From Hormiphora californensis (lineage: Eukaryota; Ctenophora; Tentaculata; Cydippida; Pleurobrachiidae), in assembly GCA_020137815.1 (NCBI GenBank), contig CM035351.1, positions 2,428,409 through 2,492,408 of the forward strand: 64,000 nucleotides of DNA. Direction: 5' to 3'. The notes below the pieces were generated by a model. It was not told the origin of the DNA and made no database searches. It saw only the letters and a list, made by a program, of their open reading frames with translations. Shown here piece after piece: positions 10,773 to 21,313 of this stretch (positions are counted from its first letter, which is position 1; each line of letters begins with the position of its first letter). Position numbers and translations under genes: made by a program.

Positions 10773-11297
10773 TATTTATATAACTTTATATATTTTTATA
10801 TATTTTTATATATTTTTATATATTTTTATATATTTTTATATATATATAAAAAATTCCAAAATTAAGGAAATATGTAAAAAATTCGTTGGCCCCCCCCCCC
10901 CCCCCGTTAAATATTGAAGACAACTCCACGGAAACCATTTCCATCTTTTCTTGGAGAAGAGTCAGGAGACAAGAGGCCCACGCGTACATGCCACAGCTAG
11001 AGAAAGATTATAGCACACTAAAGTCTGAAGATAACGAGATAACATAGATGATGGTTTGCAGTTGGTAGCTTTAGAGAGTTTAGTCTAGGGAGGAAAAGGA
11101 GAGAAAGAAAAGGAGAGAAAAGTGTTCTAAATAGGAGAGGGAAAGGGAGAGACATGGGAAAATTATGTTGACCAATAAAGAAGGAAAATATTCAGCTCGC
11201 AGTCGCACGTGTCATATATGTTGCTTGTGGCAACTGACTCAACTGAGATCAGAGATGTCATTATAACGGCTCTCTTTTCCCATTTATAGTTTCAAGG
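10773..11297. other. AT repeat, poly-C tract and likely promoter side of the LamG gene
   Basis: A TATATTTT array (10780-10850) and a run of about 17 C (near 10890) precede unique sequence. A minus-strand segment near 10915-11000 could encode a short helical peptide, but I cannot place it in the INTS10-like gene. The last 100 bp before the ATG at 11298 should hold the 5' untranslated region of the LamG gene; no clear TATA box is identified. Confidence 0.35.
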
Positions 11298-13205
11298 ATG
11301 TTGTGTCTCTCGATAGCTGCTATCGTCTTGGTATTTGTGACAGGGTCAGCAGACCAAGGACCAAAAGGTAAGAGTAGTTCTAGGGAAATCGATTAATTTA
11401 TAATTTTGAGGGTTTCATGATTGATAAAACGTCGGCCCGATTAAATTAATTTTTCTTCCTTGTTTCAGCCCTCTACCTGCCCTCTCCACAAAATACCAGT
11501 AACTACGCCAGAGCTGACCTCTCTCAACTGAGTCTGCAGTCTCTAACAGGATACACTGTTGCTATATGGGTGAAACCAGACCTAGCCCCCGACCTTGTGT
11601 GTCTCTTCTCTTATTCAACAAGTGAAGACGCGGACGAGACGAATGTTTTGGACGTTTGGTTTGCCAGTGATTTCATCGAAATGAGAGTAAAGAATGGCCC
11701 GGAATTTATAAGTGTAAAATGTAAGTAAAATCATTCTCTATCTGTTGACTGCAGCTACTAACTGAGTTGTATAACCAGGTGAATCGTGTACTCACCCTCC
11801 AATCGGGCAGTGGACACACTTTGCTGGTCTATTGAACTCTACAGGGGCCTACGTCTTTATAAATGGACTTGTCGTAGCTAGTGTTGGAATCTCGGAACCT
11901 GTCACCGTCAGCATGGGGGGTATACTGATTATTGGGCAGGTAACCTTCAACAATATTAGTTCAGAATTCAGATACTAGAAATTTATGAATGTTCCGTAAC
12001 ATAACGAAATCTTCAGACATTTTTTACCAACATAAGAAATGTATAAATACTCCATTTAAAGTCGCAAAATCTTTATTAATTTAAAATATTCCCAGGACCA
12101 AGACAAACTTGATGGAGGATTTGAAGTAGAGCAGGCATTCACCGGTCTGGTTGAAGCCATGTGGTTTTCAGAAGCTAAAAGTGAAGGAGAAATCAGGAGT
12201 CTTTATGGAGAACGGGGGACAGTGGAAGTGAACCTTCTAAACAACGATGTCTCTCTTGAAACCCACGGTGCAGCTAAAATTATATTCATCACCAGTAAGT
12301 CTAGAAACAAACATCGTTATTGGTAGAGTAAACATTCTCTATTTTGTCTGACTCACAAGGACATTGATATTATCTTCTAGTTTTCCTTCCTGAAAGTTCT
12401 AACACCACCATCTTTCAGCCCTCTACCTGCCCTCTCCGCAAAATACTAGTAACTACGCCAGGGCTGACTTCTCTCAACTGAGCCTGCAGTCTCTAACAGA
12501 ATACACTGTTGCTATATGGGTGAAACCTGACCTAGCCCCCGACCTCGTGTGTCCCTTCTCTTATTCAACAAGTGAAGACGCGGACGAGACGAATGTTTTG
12601 GACGTTTGGTTTGCCAGTGATTTCATCGAAATGAGAGTAAAGAATGGCTTGGAGTTTATAAGCGTAAAATGTAAGTAAAATCATGCTTTATCTGTTGACT
12701 GCAGCTACTAACTGAGTTGTATAACCAGGTGAATCATGTACTCACCCTCCAATCGGACAGTGGACACACTTTGCTGGTCTATTGAACTCTACAGGGGCGT
12801 ACGTTTTTATAAATGGACTTGTTGAAGCTAGTGTTGGAATCTCGGAAAATGTCACCGTCAGCATGGGCGGTATACTGATTATTGGGCAGGTAACCTTCAA
12901 CAAATATAACTTCAGAATTCAGATATATTAGAAACTTATGAATGTTTCGTAACATCACGAAATCTTTATTAACTTAAAATATTCCCAGGACCAAGACAAA
13001 CTTGATGGAGGATTTGAAGTAGAGCAGGCATTCACCGGTCTGGTTCAAGCCATGTGGTTTTCAGAAGCTAAAAGTGAAGGAGAAATCAGGAGGCTTTATG
13101 AAGAACGGGGGACAGTGGAAGTGAACATTCTAAACAACGATGTCTCTCTTGAAACCCACGGTGCTGCTAAAATTCTATCCGCCGATGACATCTTTACTTC
13201 ACCGA
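11298..13205 (+). CDS. Secreted protein of tandem LamG/pentraxin-like cassettes, upstream part
   Basis: Exon 11298-11367 encodes a signal peptide (MLCLSIAAIVLVFVTGSADQ). Two three-exon cassettes follow: 11469-11720, 11779-11939, 12096-12294, then 12419-12670, 12729-12889, 12989-13205. Each encodes one concanavalin-like jelly-roll domain: ALYLPSP at the first strand, TVAIWVKPDLAPD, then PIGQWTHFAGLLNSTGAYVFINGL, GGILIIGQDQDKLDGGF and MWFSEAKSEGEIR, matching pentraxin/LamG folds. QDQD coincides with the pentraxin calcium-site motif. Each cassette starts and ends in phase 1, so whole domains can be duplicated without a frameshift. The first two exons are conserved in size (252 and 161 bp). The third is 199 bp in cassette 1 and 217 bp in cassette 2 (ending SADDIFTSP before GTGAGT). 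Predicted role is extracellular ligand binding (inference). The gene continues past a LINE insertion. Confidence 0.85.
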
Positions 13206-13399
13206 GTGAGTATTTGGGGTTTCACCGTCGGATTGGGGAATTTTATCGCCGCAGATTTGCTTGCAACGCTAACGAAGCTAGTCAGTACACCCAAAGATTG
13301 TGCAAGATATTTTCCAACTGGCTTCCATAGTTACAGCTCAATTTCACTATGCTCGTGTGCTATGGCAACTTAATCTGACATAATAACTTAGATATGATA

Positions 13400-15433
13400 A
13401 ACTTACTTACTTGATACTTGATACTTGGTTCGGTCTCCTCAATCATTCGAGTGGCCGGCTCCAAGTATCCTCGCTCGTAGCGACGTGAGCTGTCTCCATT
13501 CATTTCTGTTCTCTGCAGTGTTAGTAATGGCACGGAGAGACTGGGATTGACCCGTAGCGTCTCGGTAATCGTTCAGAACACAGGAAGTCCAGGTTTTACG
13601 CGGTTTTCCTCTGGAACGTCTCCCATGACTAGGCACCCAGTGATAGAGTTTGTTGGGCACCCTATCCTCAGGCATTCTAATCAGGTGTCCAAACCAGCGG
13701 AGTCTCCCATTGCCAATGAACTTCGAGATTGGTTCTATCCCCGCCCTCTCCAGTACCTCCCTGTTAGATACTCTCCTAAACCACTGTATTCTCAGGATTC
13801 TACGCAGGCACCGTTGGTGGAATGCCTCCACCCGGCGATCTTGGACCTGAGTAGTTGTCCAGGCCTCACAACCATAGAGAAGCACCGTCAGAACAGCAGC
13901 CCTGTAAATCCTAATCTTGGTACAGGTCCTGATATTACGGTTGTACCAGATCCTACAGAGCATACTGAATGCACTATACGCCTTCCCTATCCTGATACCC
14001 AGCTCCTTGTCGATGGTACCATCAGAGGACATAGCCGATCCGAGATAGGTAAAATTGGTCACCTGCTCAGCCGGATTGCCCTCCACAGATATGTTGACCG
14101 TATCCGCCTCCGAAAAAGGACGCTGGTTAAGACCCTTAGAAAATGCCATAACTTTAGTCTTTTTCGCATTGATCTTCAAACCAGCATACCCTGCGTATTT
14201 AGCCAGTAAATCCGTTGACTCCTGGAGCCCTTCCTCTGTATCATCCATTACAGCCATGTCATCCGCGTAATCGAGGTCCAGAAGCCACTCCCCTCCATCC
14301 CCACTCTCAACACCCTGAAGAGTGAACCCCCTGGAGATAGTCTTGTTACACTCAGCAAGCTGAGCTGCCCAATTTATAACGATGTTAAAGACTGGCGGCC
14401 CCTGGATGTCGCCCTGACCAGTACCACTAAGAACACTGAACCAATCGGAGAGTTCCCCACCATGTTTCACTGCACTCACTGTACCATCAAAAAACGCACG
14501 AATTATCCGGATATATTTCTCAGGAAGACCATAATGGCGAAATGATGCCCAGACAAATTCTCTGTTTATACAATCGAATGCTGATTTAAAGTCTATAAAG
14601 TTTATGTACAATGGTAAATTATATGCTATACACTGGTGTATGATAGTACGGAGGGAATAAATCTGATCCACACAAGAACGGTTTCGCCTAAAACCGCACT
14701 GGTTTTCCCTGAGTGCCAGTTCCAGGCCTGATGCCAACCGATCCAGCATTACAATCTGAAACAACTTAGAGGTTGTTGACCGCAGTGTCATACCCATGTT
14801 GTTAGAACAAATACTGGGGTCACCCTTTTTAGGGATCACCGAAATAACCCCCTTCAACCACTCCTCCGGGACCTTCTCCTCCCTCCAGACTCCACCAAAC
14901 AAATCCACTAGGGGGCAGACAAGACCACTCGAGCCATACCGAAGCTGCTCATTCGTAATCCCATCAACGCCAGGACTCTTATGATTCTTGAGCCTCTTCA
15001 GTGCCGCTAAAACTTCTCCACGAGAAGGTGGAGGATCATCCTCACCAAGGTCCTCAAAACACGGGTCCACATCCAGACCATCCAGATCCGAGAGCTGTGA
15101 TGTAGTTACAGGGGGGTTTAACAGCTCAGAGAAGTGCTCCGCCCAGCGCTCCCGCTGTTGGACAGGATCAGCAATGAGTTCACCGTTCCTATCGCGAACA
15201 GCAGTACCGCCACGTTTCCTCACACCTGACAGATCTTTCATGTGCTGCCAAAGCTCCCTCTGCCGCCCATGCACCGCAGCATTCTCCAAATCCGATGCCA
15301 AACTATCCGCCCACCTATTGTCATCCAAACGTGAGGCCTTCTTGACCAGCTTGTTAAGCCTGGAGTACTCAGATCCACCAGCGGGATCATTCTTCTTCAG
15401 CTCAGCACGTTGAGAGATAAGTCTGACTTCCAA
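13400..15433 (-). mobile_element. RTE/CR1-type LINE encoding reverse transcriptase
   Basis: A 664-codon minus-strand frame (15433-13439) holds a reverse transcriptase. Visible blocks: LKNHKSPGVDGITNEQLRYG, VPEEWLKGVISVIPKKGD, NQCGFRRNRSCVDQIYSLR, FIDFKSAFDCINR, GTGQGDIQGPPVFN and the catalytic DLDYADDMAV, then the C-terminal thumb block with LLYGCEAWTT and GRLRWFGHLIRMPEDR. The endonuclease that should precede it is missing, so the copy is 5'-truncated but its frame is otherwise open. The 3' end (low coordinates) has short AAGT-type tandem repeats in place of poly(A). Its left edge falls where the intron after cassette 2 stops matching the one after cassette 4 (about 13400). Its right edge falls inside the first exon of cassette 3. 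Confidence 0.88.
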
Positions 15434-17234
15434 ACGAGCCTGCAGTCTCTAACAGAATACACTGTTGCTATATGGGTGAAACCACACCTAGCCCCCGACC
15501 TTGTGTGTCCCTTCTCTTATTCAACTAGTGAAGACGCGGACGAGACGAACGTTTTGGACGTTTGGTTTGCCAGTGATTTCATCGAAATGAGAGTAAAGAA
15601 TGGCCCGGAATTTATAAGTGTAAAATGTAAGTAAAATCATTCTCTATCTGTTGACTGCAGCTACTAAGTACTAACTGAGTTCTACAACCAGGTGAATCGT
15701 GTACTCACCCTCCAATTGGGCAGTGGACACACTTTGCTGGTCTATTGAACTCTACAGGGGCCTACGTCTTTATAAATGGACTTGTTGTAGCTAGTGTTGG
15801 AATCTCGGAAAATGTCACCGTCAGCATGGGCGGTATACTGATTATTGGGCAGGTAACCTTCAACAAATATAACTTCAGAAACTTTTTACCAACATTAGAA
15901 ATGTATAAATACTCCATTTAAAGTCGCAAAATCTTTATTAACTTAAAATATTCCCAGGACCAAGACAAACTTGATGGAGGATTTGAAGTAGAGCAGGCAT
16001 TCACCGGTCTGGTTGAAGCCATGTGGTTTTCAAAAGCTAAAAGTGAAGGAGAAATCAGGAGACTTTATGAAGAACGGGGGACAGTGGAAGTGAACCTTCT
16101 AAACAACGATGTCTCTCTTGAAACCCACGGTGCAGCTAAAATTCTATTCATGACCAGTAAGTCTAGAAACACATTTTGTTGTTCAGTTATTCACTTTCAG
16201 GCCAATGCTCTGACCACAGTTCTCGCGCGCTCTGCGTGCAGAACAAATTTGAGAGAAATGAGAATGGGTTAGGCCAATGCTCTGACAGATTGATCAACAT
16301 TTTCTATTTTGTCTGACTCACAAGGATATTGATGTTATCTTCTAGTTTTCCTTCCTGAAAGTTCTAACACCACCATCTTTCAGCCCTCTACCTGCCCTCT
16401 CCACAAAATACCAGTAACTACGCCAGAGCTGACTTCTCTCAACTGAGCCTGCAGTCTCTAACAGAATACACTGTTGCTATATGGGTGAAACCAGACCTAG
16501 CCCCCGACCTTGTGTGTCCCTTCTCTTATTCAACAAGTGAAGACGCGGACGAGGCGAATGTTTTGGACGTTTGGTTTGCCAGTGATTTCATCGAAATGAG
16601 AGTAAAGAATGGCTTGGAGTTTATAAGTGTAAAATGTAGGTAAAATCATTCTCTATCTGTTGACTGCAGCTACTAAGTACTAACTGAGTTCTACAACCAG
16701 GTGAATCGTGTACTCACCCTCCAATCGGGCAGTGGACACACTTTGCTGGTCTATTGAACTCTACAGGGGCGTACGTCTTTATAAATGGACTTGTTGTAGC
16801 TAGTGTCGGAATCTCGGAACCTGTCACCGTCAGCATGGGGGGTATACTGATTATTGGGCAGGTATCCTTCAACAATATTAGTTCAGAATTCAGATACTAG
16901 AAATTTATGAATGTTCCATAACATAACGAAATCTTCAGACATTTTTTACCAACATTAGAAATGTATAAATACTCCATTTAAAGTCGCAAAATCTTTATTA
17001 ATTTAAAATATTCCCAGGACCAAGACAAACTTGATGGAGGATTTGAAGTAGAGCAGGCATTCACCGGTCTGGTTGAAGCCATGTGGTTTTCAGAAGCTAA
17101 AAGTGAAGGAGAAATCAGGAGTCTTTATGAAGAACGGGGAACAGTGGAAGTGAACCTTCTAAACAACGATATCTCTCTTGAAACCCACGGTGCAGCTAAA
17201 ATTCTATCCGCCGATGACATCTTTACTTCACCGA
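15434..17234 (+). CDS. LamG/pentraxin-like cassettes 3 and 4, downstream of the LINE
   Basis: Cassette 3 consists of a truncated first exon (about 15437-15626, starting at LQSLTEYTV-like sequence), 15692-15852 and 15958-16156. Cassette 4 is complete: 16384-16635, 16701-16861, 17018-17234. Sequences are almost the same as cassettes 1 and 2. Cassette 2 and cassette 4 share the special 217-bp last exon ending in SADDIFTSP before GTGAGT, and the flanking introns also match, so cassettes 3-4 arose by duplication of a cassette pair. Loss of the first 60 or so bases of cassette 3 at the LINE junction makes that domain defective unless the exon is skipped; skipping would be frame-neutral only if the whole cassette is left out. 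No further exon after 17234 is recognised, and read-through gives a stop near 17350. Confidence 0.78.
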
Positions 17235-17350
17235 GTGAGTATTTGGGGTTTCACCGTCGGATTGGGGAATTTTATCGCCGCAGATTTGCTTGCAACGCTA
17301 ACGAAGCTAGTCAGTACACCCAAAGGTTGTGCAAGATATTTTCTAACTGA

Positions 17351-18020
17351 CTTCCATGGGTACAGTTCAATTTCACTATGCTCGTGTGCTATGGCAACTT
17401 AATCTGACATAATAACTTAGATATGATATAATCAGTCTGAAAATAAGGGCTTACTCTAAACTCCATGAGTGTTTATAGACATCAAGTAGCACTGTGCTCA
17501 TCCCTTCATCTCAACCCAAGTAGAGACGGCCTCCAAGAAGAAGAAGAAGCATGTGCTTTTAATTACACACAGGTGCGGAACGTTGGGTACCTTGTATACA
17601 ATTAGATTGCCCATGATACACCATCTGCCTAATAAAACACACCAAGATTCTTTACATAGTAAAGTATCGTAAGTACAAAACACACACAATAATCCCGATT
17701 ACAATTATATTGTTTCACACACGACAACAAGTTAAACCAAGAGTTGAAGGTTCACTAACCTGTTGTTGGATAGGGCTGTGTTGGGGTAGTTTGGAACGTT
17801 CAGAAAACCAGACAGCGGTAGGGGAAGCAAAGGAAACGACCATGGGCTGTAAAGAAAAGTGTGGGTCTTATCATATCAGGTTACACTCAGACTGAGTGAC
17901 TCAGTAAGCACTCAAACAGGTTTATAAGACAAAGATAATAAAATAAATGTGACATGTAATATAAGAAGTAAGAACGATTAAAAAGATATTAAAATTGGAA
18001 TAAAATTGGTAAAAAGTTGT
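17351..18020. other. Intergenic sequence
   Basis: I see no gene here. A 3' exon of the LamG gene could be hidden, since its last donor at 17235 has no identified acceptor. There is a short AAG run near 17540. Confidence 0.35.
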
Positions 18021-18575
18021 CTATCGGTTATCCCCGTCCCCTTTCATAACTCCTCTAGCTCTCCGAGATTCAATTTTGTCCTTATTTGCTTGTATTACCT
18101 CGAGCAGAGTAAAGCCTAATTTGGGTGCTAAACACCTTTCAAATAGTCCAATAATCCTTCCAATTCCATCCAAAATGGCACCTATTTTCTCAGCTGTTAG
18201 ACCGTCATCCCGAATACTTTTCTTAGTTCTCCCACAAATACTTCCAATATGAAGCAGCACTGCCGTCATCGTACCCTCAACAGTGTCAGGTTCAGTAACA
18301 GGTGCTACACTGTCAGGTGTAGACGGTCCTAATTCCAGAGACATTGCAGTCAGGTACCAAGTTACATCCCCCATTTCCTTCAGAACAGCCGTCTTATCAC
18401 CCCCAGACAGGGCCGCTTGTAGCTCGCAGAACTCCTCAGTCAGCCCGCAGCAGAGGTAGGCTAAGTTGCGGGGGATGGTGTTGGGTGGGAAGATGGAGGT
18501 AGATTTAACGAATGTAGCGTATTCAGACATACTGGTTAGAGGGGCTGAACTCCCTTCATGAGAGAGGTGGACCAT
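18021..18575 (-). CDS. MazG-like nucleotide pyrophosphohydrolase (dCTP pyrophosphatase type)
   Basis: A single open frame of 184 codons. It has the all-alpha NTP pyrophosphatase signature: the first metal-binding helix GLTEEFCELQAAL (EExxE type), then KEMGDVTWYLTAM (ExxD), and a C-terminal KLGFTLLEVIQANKDKIES followed by RRARGVMKGDGDNR, which closely resembles the conserved end of MazG-family enzymes. Family role: hydrolysis of non-canonical or excess dNTPs to dNMP and pyrophosphate. The ATG at 18575 gives 184 residues; a second ATG (MSEYATF) would give a shorter form starting just before the fold. No intron is seen. The central segment between the metal motifs (SLELGPSTPDSVAPVTEPDT) is longer than in minimal MazG proteins. 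Confidence 0.82.
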   Translation of the reverse strand: MVHLSHEGSSAPLTSMSEYATFVKSTSIFPPNTIPRNLAYLCCGLTEEFCELQAALSGGDKTAVLKEMGDVTWYLTAMSLELGPSTPDSVAPVTEPDTVEGTMTAVLLHIGSICGRTKKSIRDDGLTAEKIGAILDGIGRIIGLFERCLAPKLGFTLLEVIQANKDKIESRRARGVMKGDGDNR

Positions 18576-19125
18576 TGTGAAAGGATCTGTCAGGGAGGTG
18601 TGTTATTGGTTACGAAGTCACCCCTATATTATTGCAGATAAAGGGGGTGTTAGGGGACTATACATTACTGCAAAGTGTTTTTATTTTAGGGTACACATTT
18701 AGAGAGAAGACAATGGTTTCTGTGTAAAATAACGGTTAATATTTGATTAAAAAGAATACAGTAATTTCGCAGGTGTAGTAAAGAAAATAAAAGAGAGAGA
18801 GAGAATTATTACTGTTCTGTAACATTGCAGGGAGATGTGTGTAGTTAAATTAAATATTGTCTATTTTCATTGGGACGATGCTGTTGATTTGCTTGCGTAT
18901 TGCGTGTTGTACAGGAAAATGAAAAAGTAGATGGAACATCCGATAAGCAGGACACTACCCAACATAGACTTCCACAACGCAATCGTCCTGAAATAGTTGA
19001 GGAATTTATAATTTAGTAATTCTTTTATCAATGAATTTGTCAAAATTATCTAGTAGGCGCGAGTTAATATTTATAAATAGTGTTTTGTATTTTAACATGT
19101 TAAATTACTGATTTACTACAGATTA
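18576..19125. other. Intergenic, AT-rich
   Basis: Between two minus-strand genes. A short GA run occurs at about 18790-18805. I see no coding signal. Confidence 0.4.
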
Positions 19126-20107
19126 TTACTTGTTTTCGCTGTTTTCCAGATCTGCTCCTACGAGTTCCTCGTGGGGGAACTTCTTAACAACTTCCTCAAA
19201 AACCCGTATCCTCTTTCTCACCCTCCATCCTGGAGTACCTGGTGTTTCCTCGCCCTGAAGCATTGGGAGGATAATGGGAGGGACCGGGGGATTGGGGAAT
19301 AATAGGGGTAAATTCTGGGGTTCTTTCATTCTAACGGAGAGTAAGTGCCATCTTGTCTCACAAAATACTGCCCTCCATTTACCTAACGCTTGGGTAAATG
19401 GAGGGCAGTATTTTGTCCAAAGTTAAAAGGAAAGTGTTTTGGTAAATCACCTCAGAAAAGAGGACAGCAGACACCTCCGCAGCAGCAGCACTGGTATCAG
19501 CCGGGACTTCCCTTGGCTCCAACGGAGCATGATCAATAACATCTGGGTTTAATAACCGCGGAACCTCTCCAACCTCATGTTCACCCTTTCTCAACCAGTA
19601 CTGTGTGCTACCCCGAGTTGTTTTCTGGTGCCACCTGGCCAGCCATCCCAACTTCTTATCCACCCCATTCTCTGCCTCATTCTCCTCATCAGATGAATCA
19701 GCCAGGGAGGAGAGGAGTTTTAGTAACCTGTCATCGGGATGGTTGGTAAGGAGATACTGACGGAGAGCTTCACTTGCTCCACCAAGGTTGCTAACTGGTT
19801 CCCATGTTATATCCCCATCCTTCCAGTGAACTTCGTACAGATGGTCATCATCTACCTCCCTACGTGATGTGATCTCTGAGACCTGAGGAGGGGGAAGGTG
19901 AGTAGGTCGTGATGTGATCTCTGAGACCTGAGGAGGTGGAGAAACAGTGAGTTTCCCACAATGTACTTTCAAATTTACAGCTGGATTTTTATACAGCTGT
20001 ATGAATTAAATTTTTCTTCAATAAAATACCTCGAACTCGGGCGTTGATTCTTTTTCTGTAGTATCTGGTTCCTCAAGGATGTCAACTGTTTCCATAATAT
20101 CCGCCAT
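19126..20107 (-). CDS. Chromodomain protein
   Basis: Exon 1 is 20107-20030 (26 codons, MADIMETVDILEEPD to STPEFE). Exon 2 is 19882-19451, phase 0 at both ends. Joining them makes a chromodomain that starts FEVSEITSRR and continues DHLYEVHWKDGDITWEPVSNL, with the usual aromatic and WEP positions. Family role: reading methylated lysine on histone tails. The rest of exon 2 is acidic (DSSDEENEAENG) with W-rich and charged sequence and no known domain. An upstream acceptor at 19927 adds 15 residues by a local duplication. A last exon probably starts at 19330; in the phase expected from exon 2 it stops after about 44 residues, while another frame (to 19126) is open for 67 residues, so the C-terminus is uncertain. 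The second intron (19331-19450) is only 120 bp and holds a perfect hairpin. Confidence 0.75.
19360..19416. other. Perfect 24-bp inverted repeat (hairpin) in a short intron
   Basis: Bases 19360-19383 and 19393-19416 are exact reverse complements with a 9-base loop. The hairpin takes up about half of the 120-bp intron of the chromodomain gene. It could be a processed small-RNA hairpin or a very small foldback element; nothing in the sequence decides between these. Confidence 0.7.
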
Positions 20108-20627
20108 AGCACTAAAAATATGTGTATTCAATTCCTTGTTTAATTCCTTGCTTGATATGTTTCAAAATCTATTATCCCATTACCCATGGTCTAAACATTG
20201 TGAATAACGATTAGTGTAACTCATTGAACAGTTATAACTGGCCGCGGACGCTCAATCTCAAGTTTCAAATGGTTTAACTATCGCAACTGCAGCTAAGAGA
20301 GTCTTTTTGAAATGATCCGATACGCCCACGACCCAATGAAGTTTCGGGATTCATAATTCTTAAACAGTAATTTATTCAAATCATCATTGCCCATGTCAAA
20401 AATTACCCCGGTCTCCAAGTGGCAACCCTAAAAGGTAAGAGACAAAAATTTAAATTGGCAAACGCTGCTGGCCCCCGGGTAGGGATAAGGTAGCGCTTTT
20501 CAAAGTGAAACAGCAATTCGACACCGGGGTCTCAGATAATAAACGCACAGCACGATCGGTCACAGAGCGCGCTTTTCAAAAATTTAAATGTTTCCAAAAT
20601 GTTTGGAACTTTTGAAATAACCAAACT
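20108..20627. other. Intergenic region between divergent genes
   Basis: Upstream of the chromodomain gene (minus strand). It probably holds its promoter and 5' untranslated region. No clear core element is identified. Confidence 0.4.
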
Positions 20628-20849
20628 AGTGGAAGCTCTTACGGTATTTCCCACGCCCCGTGGGAAAGTTTTTCGACCGTGGGAAAGTTTTCAAACCGTG
20701 GGAAAAGAGAGATACATGCAATAACTAACAAAAAACAATTTATTTTTTATAGTTATTGTATGTATCTCTCTTTTCCCACGGTTCGAACATTTTCCCACGG
20801 TCGAAAAACTTTCCCACGGGGCGTGGGAAATACCGTAAGAGCTTCCACT
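20628..20849. mobile_element. 222-bp palindromic MITE
   Basis: The sequence is an almost perfect inverted repeat from GTGGAAGCTCTTACGGTATT to its complement, with a loop of about 35 bp. Inside each arm the word CCGTGGGAAA recurs three times. It is a typical small non-autonomous element, 465 bp upstream of the Tudor-protein ATG, where it could affect the promoter. The family is unknown. Confidence 0.75.
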
Positions 20850-21313
20850 AAACTGGGAACTCAGATCGCTTTGCGCGGCTCTTTATGCCCCGCTTTGTAT
20901 ATTTTTCCGCCACGTCCATTAAATTGCGCCGCGCAGGTCTATAATATTAACGCCTGGCCCCAGCTAAAAAAATGTTTGGTTGGAATTTCATATTTTTTGG
21001 AATTTCAACTAAACACTAAGAGGCGTGTGGTACCATTTATGCCGAGCGAAATTGATTTCAGAGTGACGTAATTTATTCTGTGTTTACCTTTATAAATCGC
21101 TAGGGACGTGCGTGGTGTACCAGGAGTGGTGAATTATGCAGCCATTCTTTATTGTGTCTCTACCTCTTTTCTCCGTGTCCTAACACAATATACCTATGGT
21201 ACACCCGCACACGTGTTCCTTTTTCACTTTCCAGCCTTTTTTACTAAATTTTGGCTGTAACATAAGTGCGTGTCACAATAAGCTAACCTTTTTTACATTT
21301 TAGTGACAGTAAG
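20850..21313. promoter_or_regulatory. Upstream region of the RRM-MYND-Tudor gene
   Basis: 464 bp between the palindromic MITE and the ATG at 21314. The sequence ctttttttacattttag ending at 21303 resembles an acceptor, so a non-coding 5' exon may lie upstream. No core promoter motif is clear. Confidence 0.35.

Noticed and set aside
13547-14209. 220-codon plus-strand frame
   Set aside because: Antisense shadow of the LINE reverse transcriptase, which has the catalytic YADD on the minus strand.
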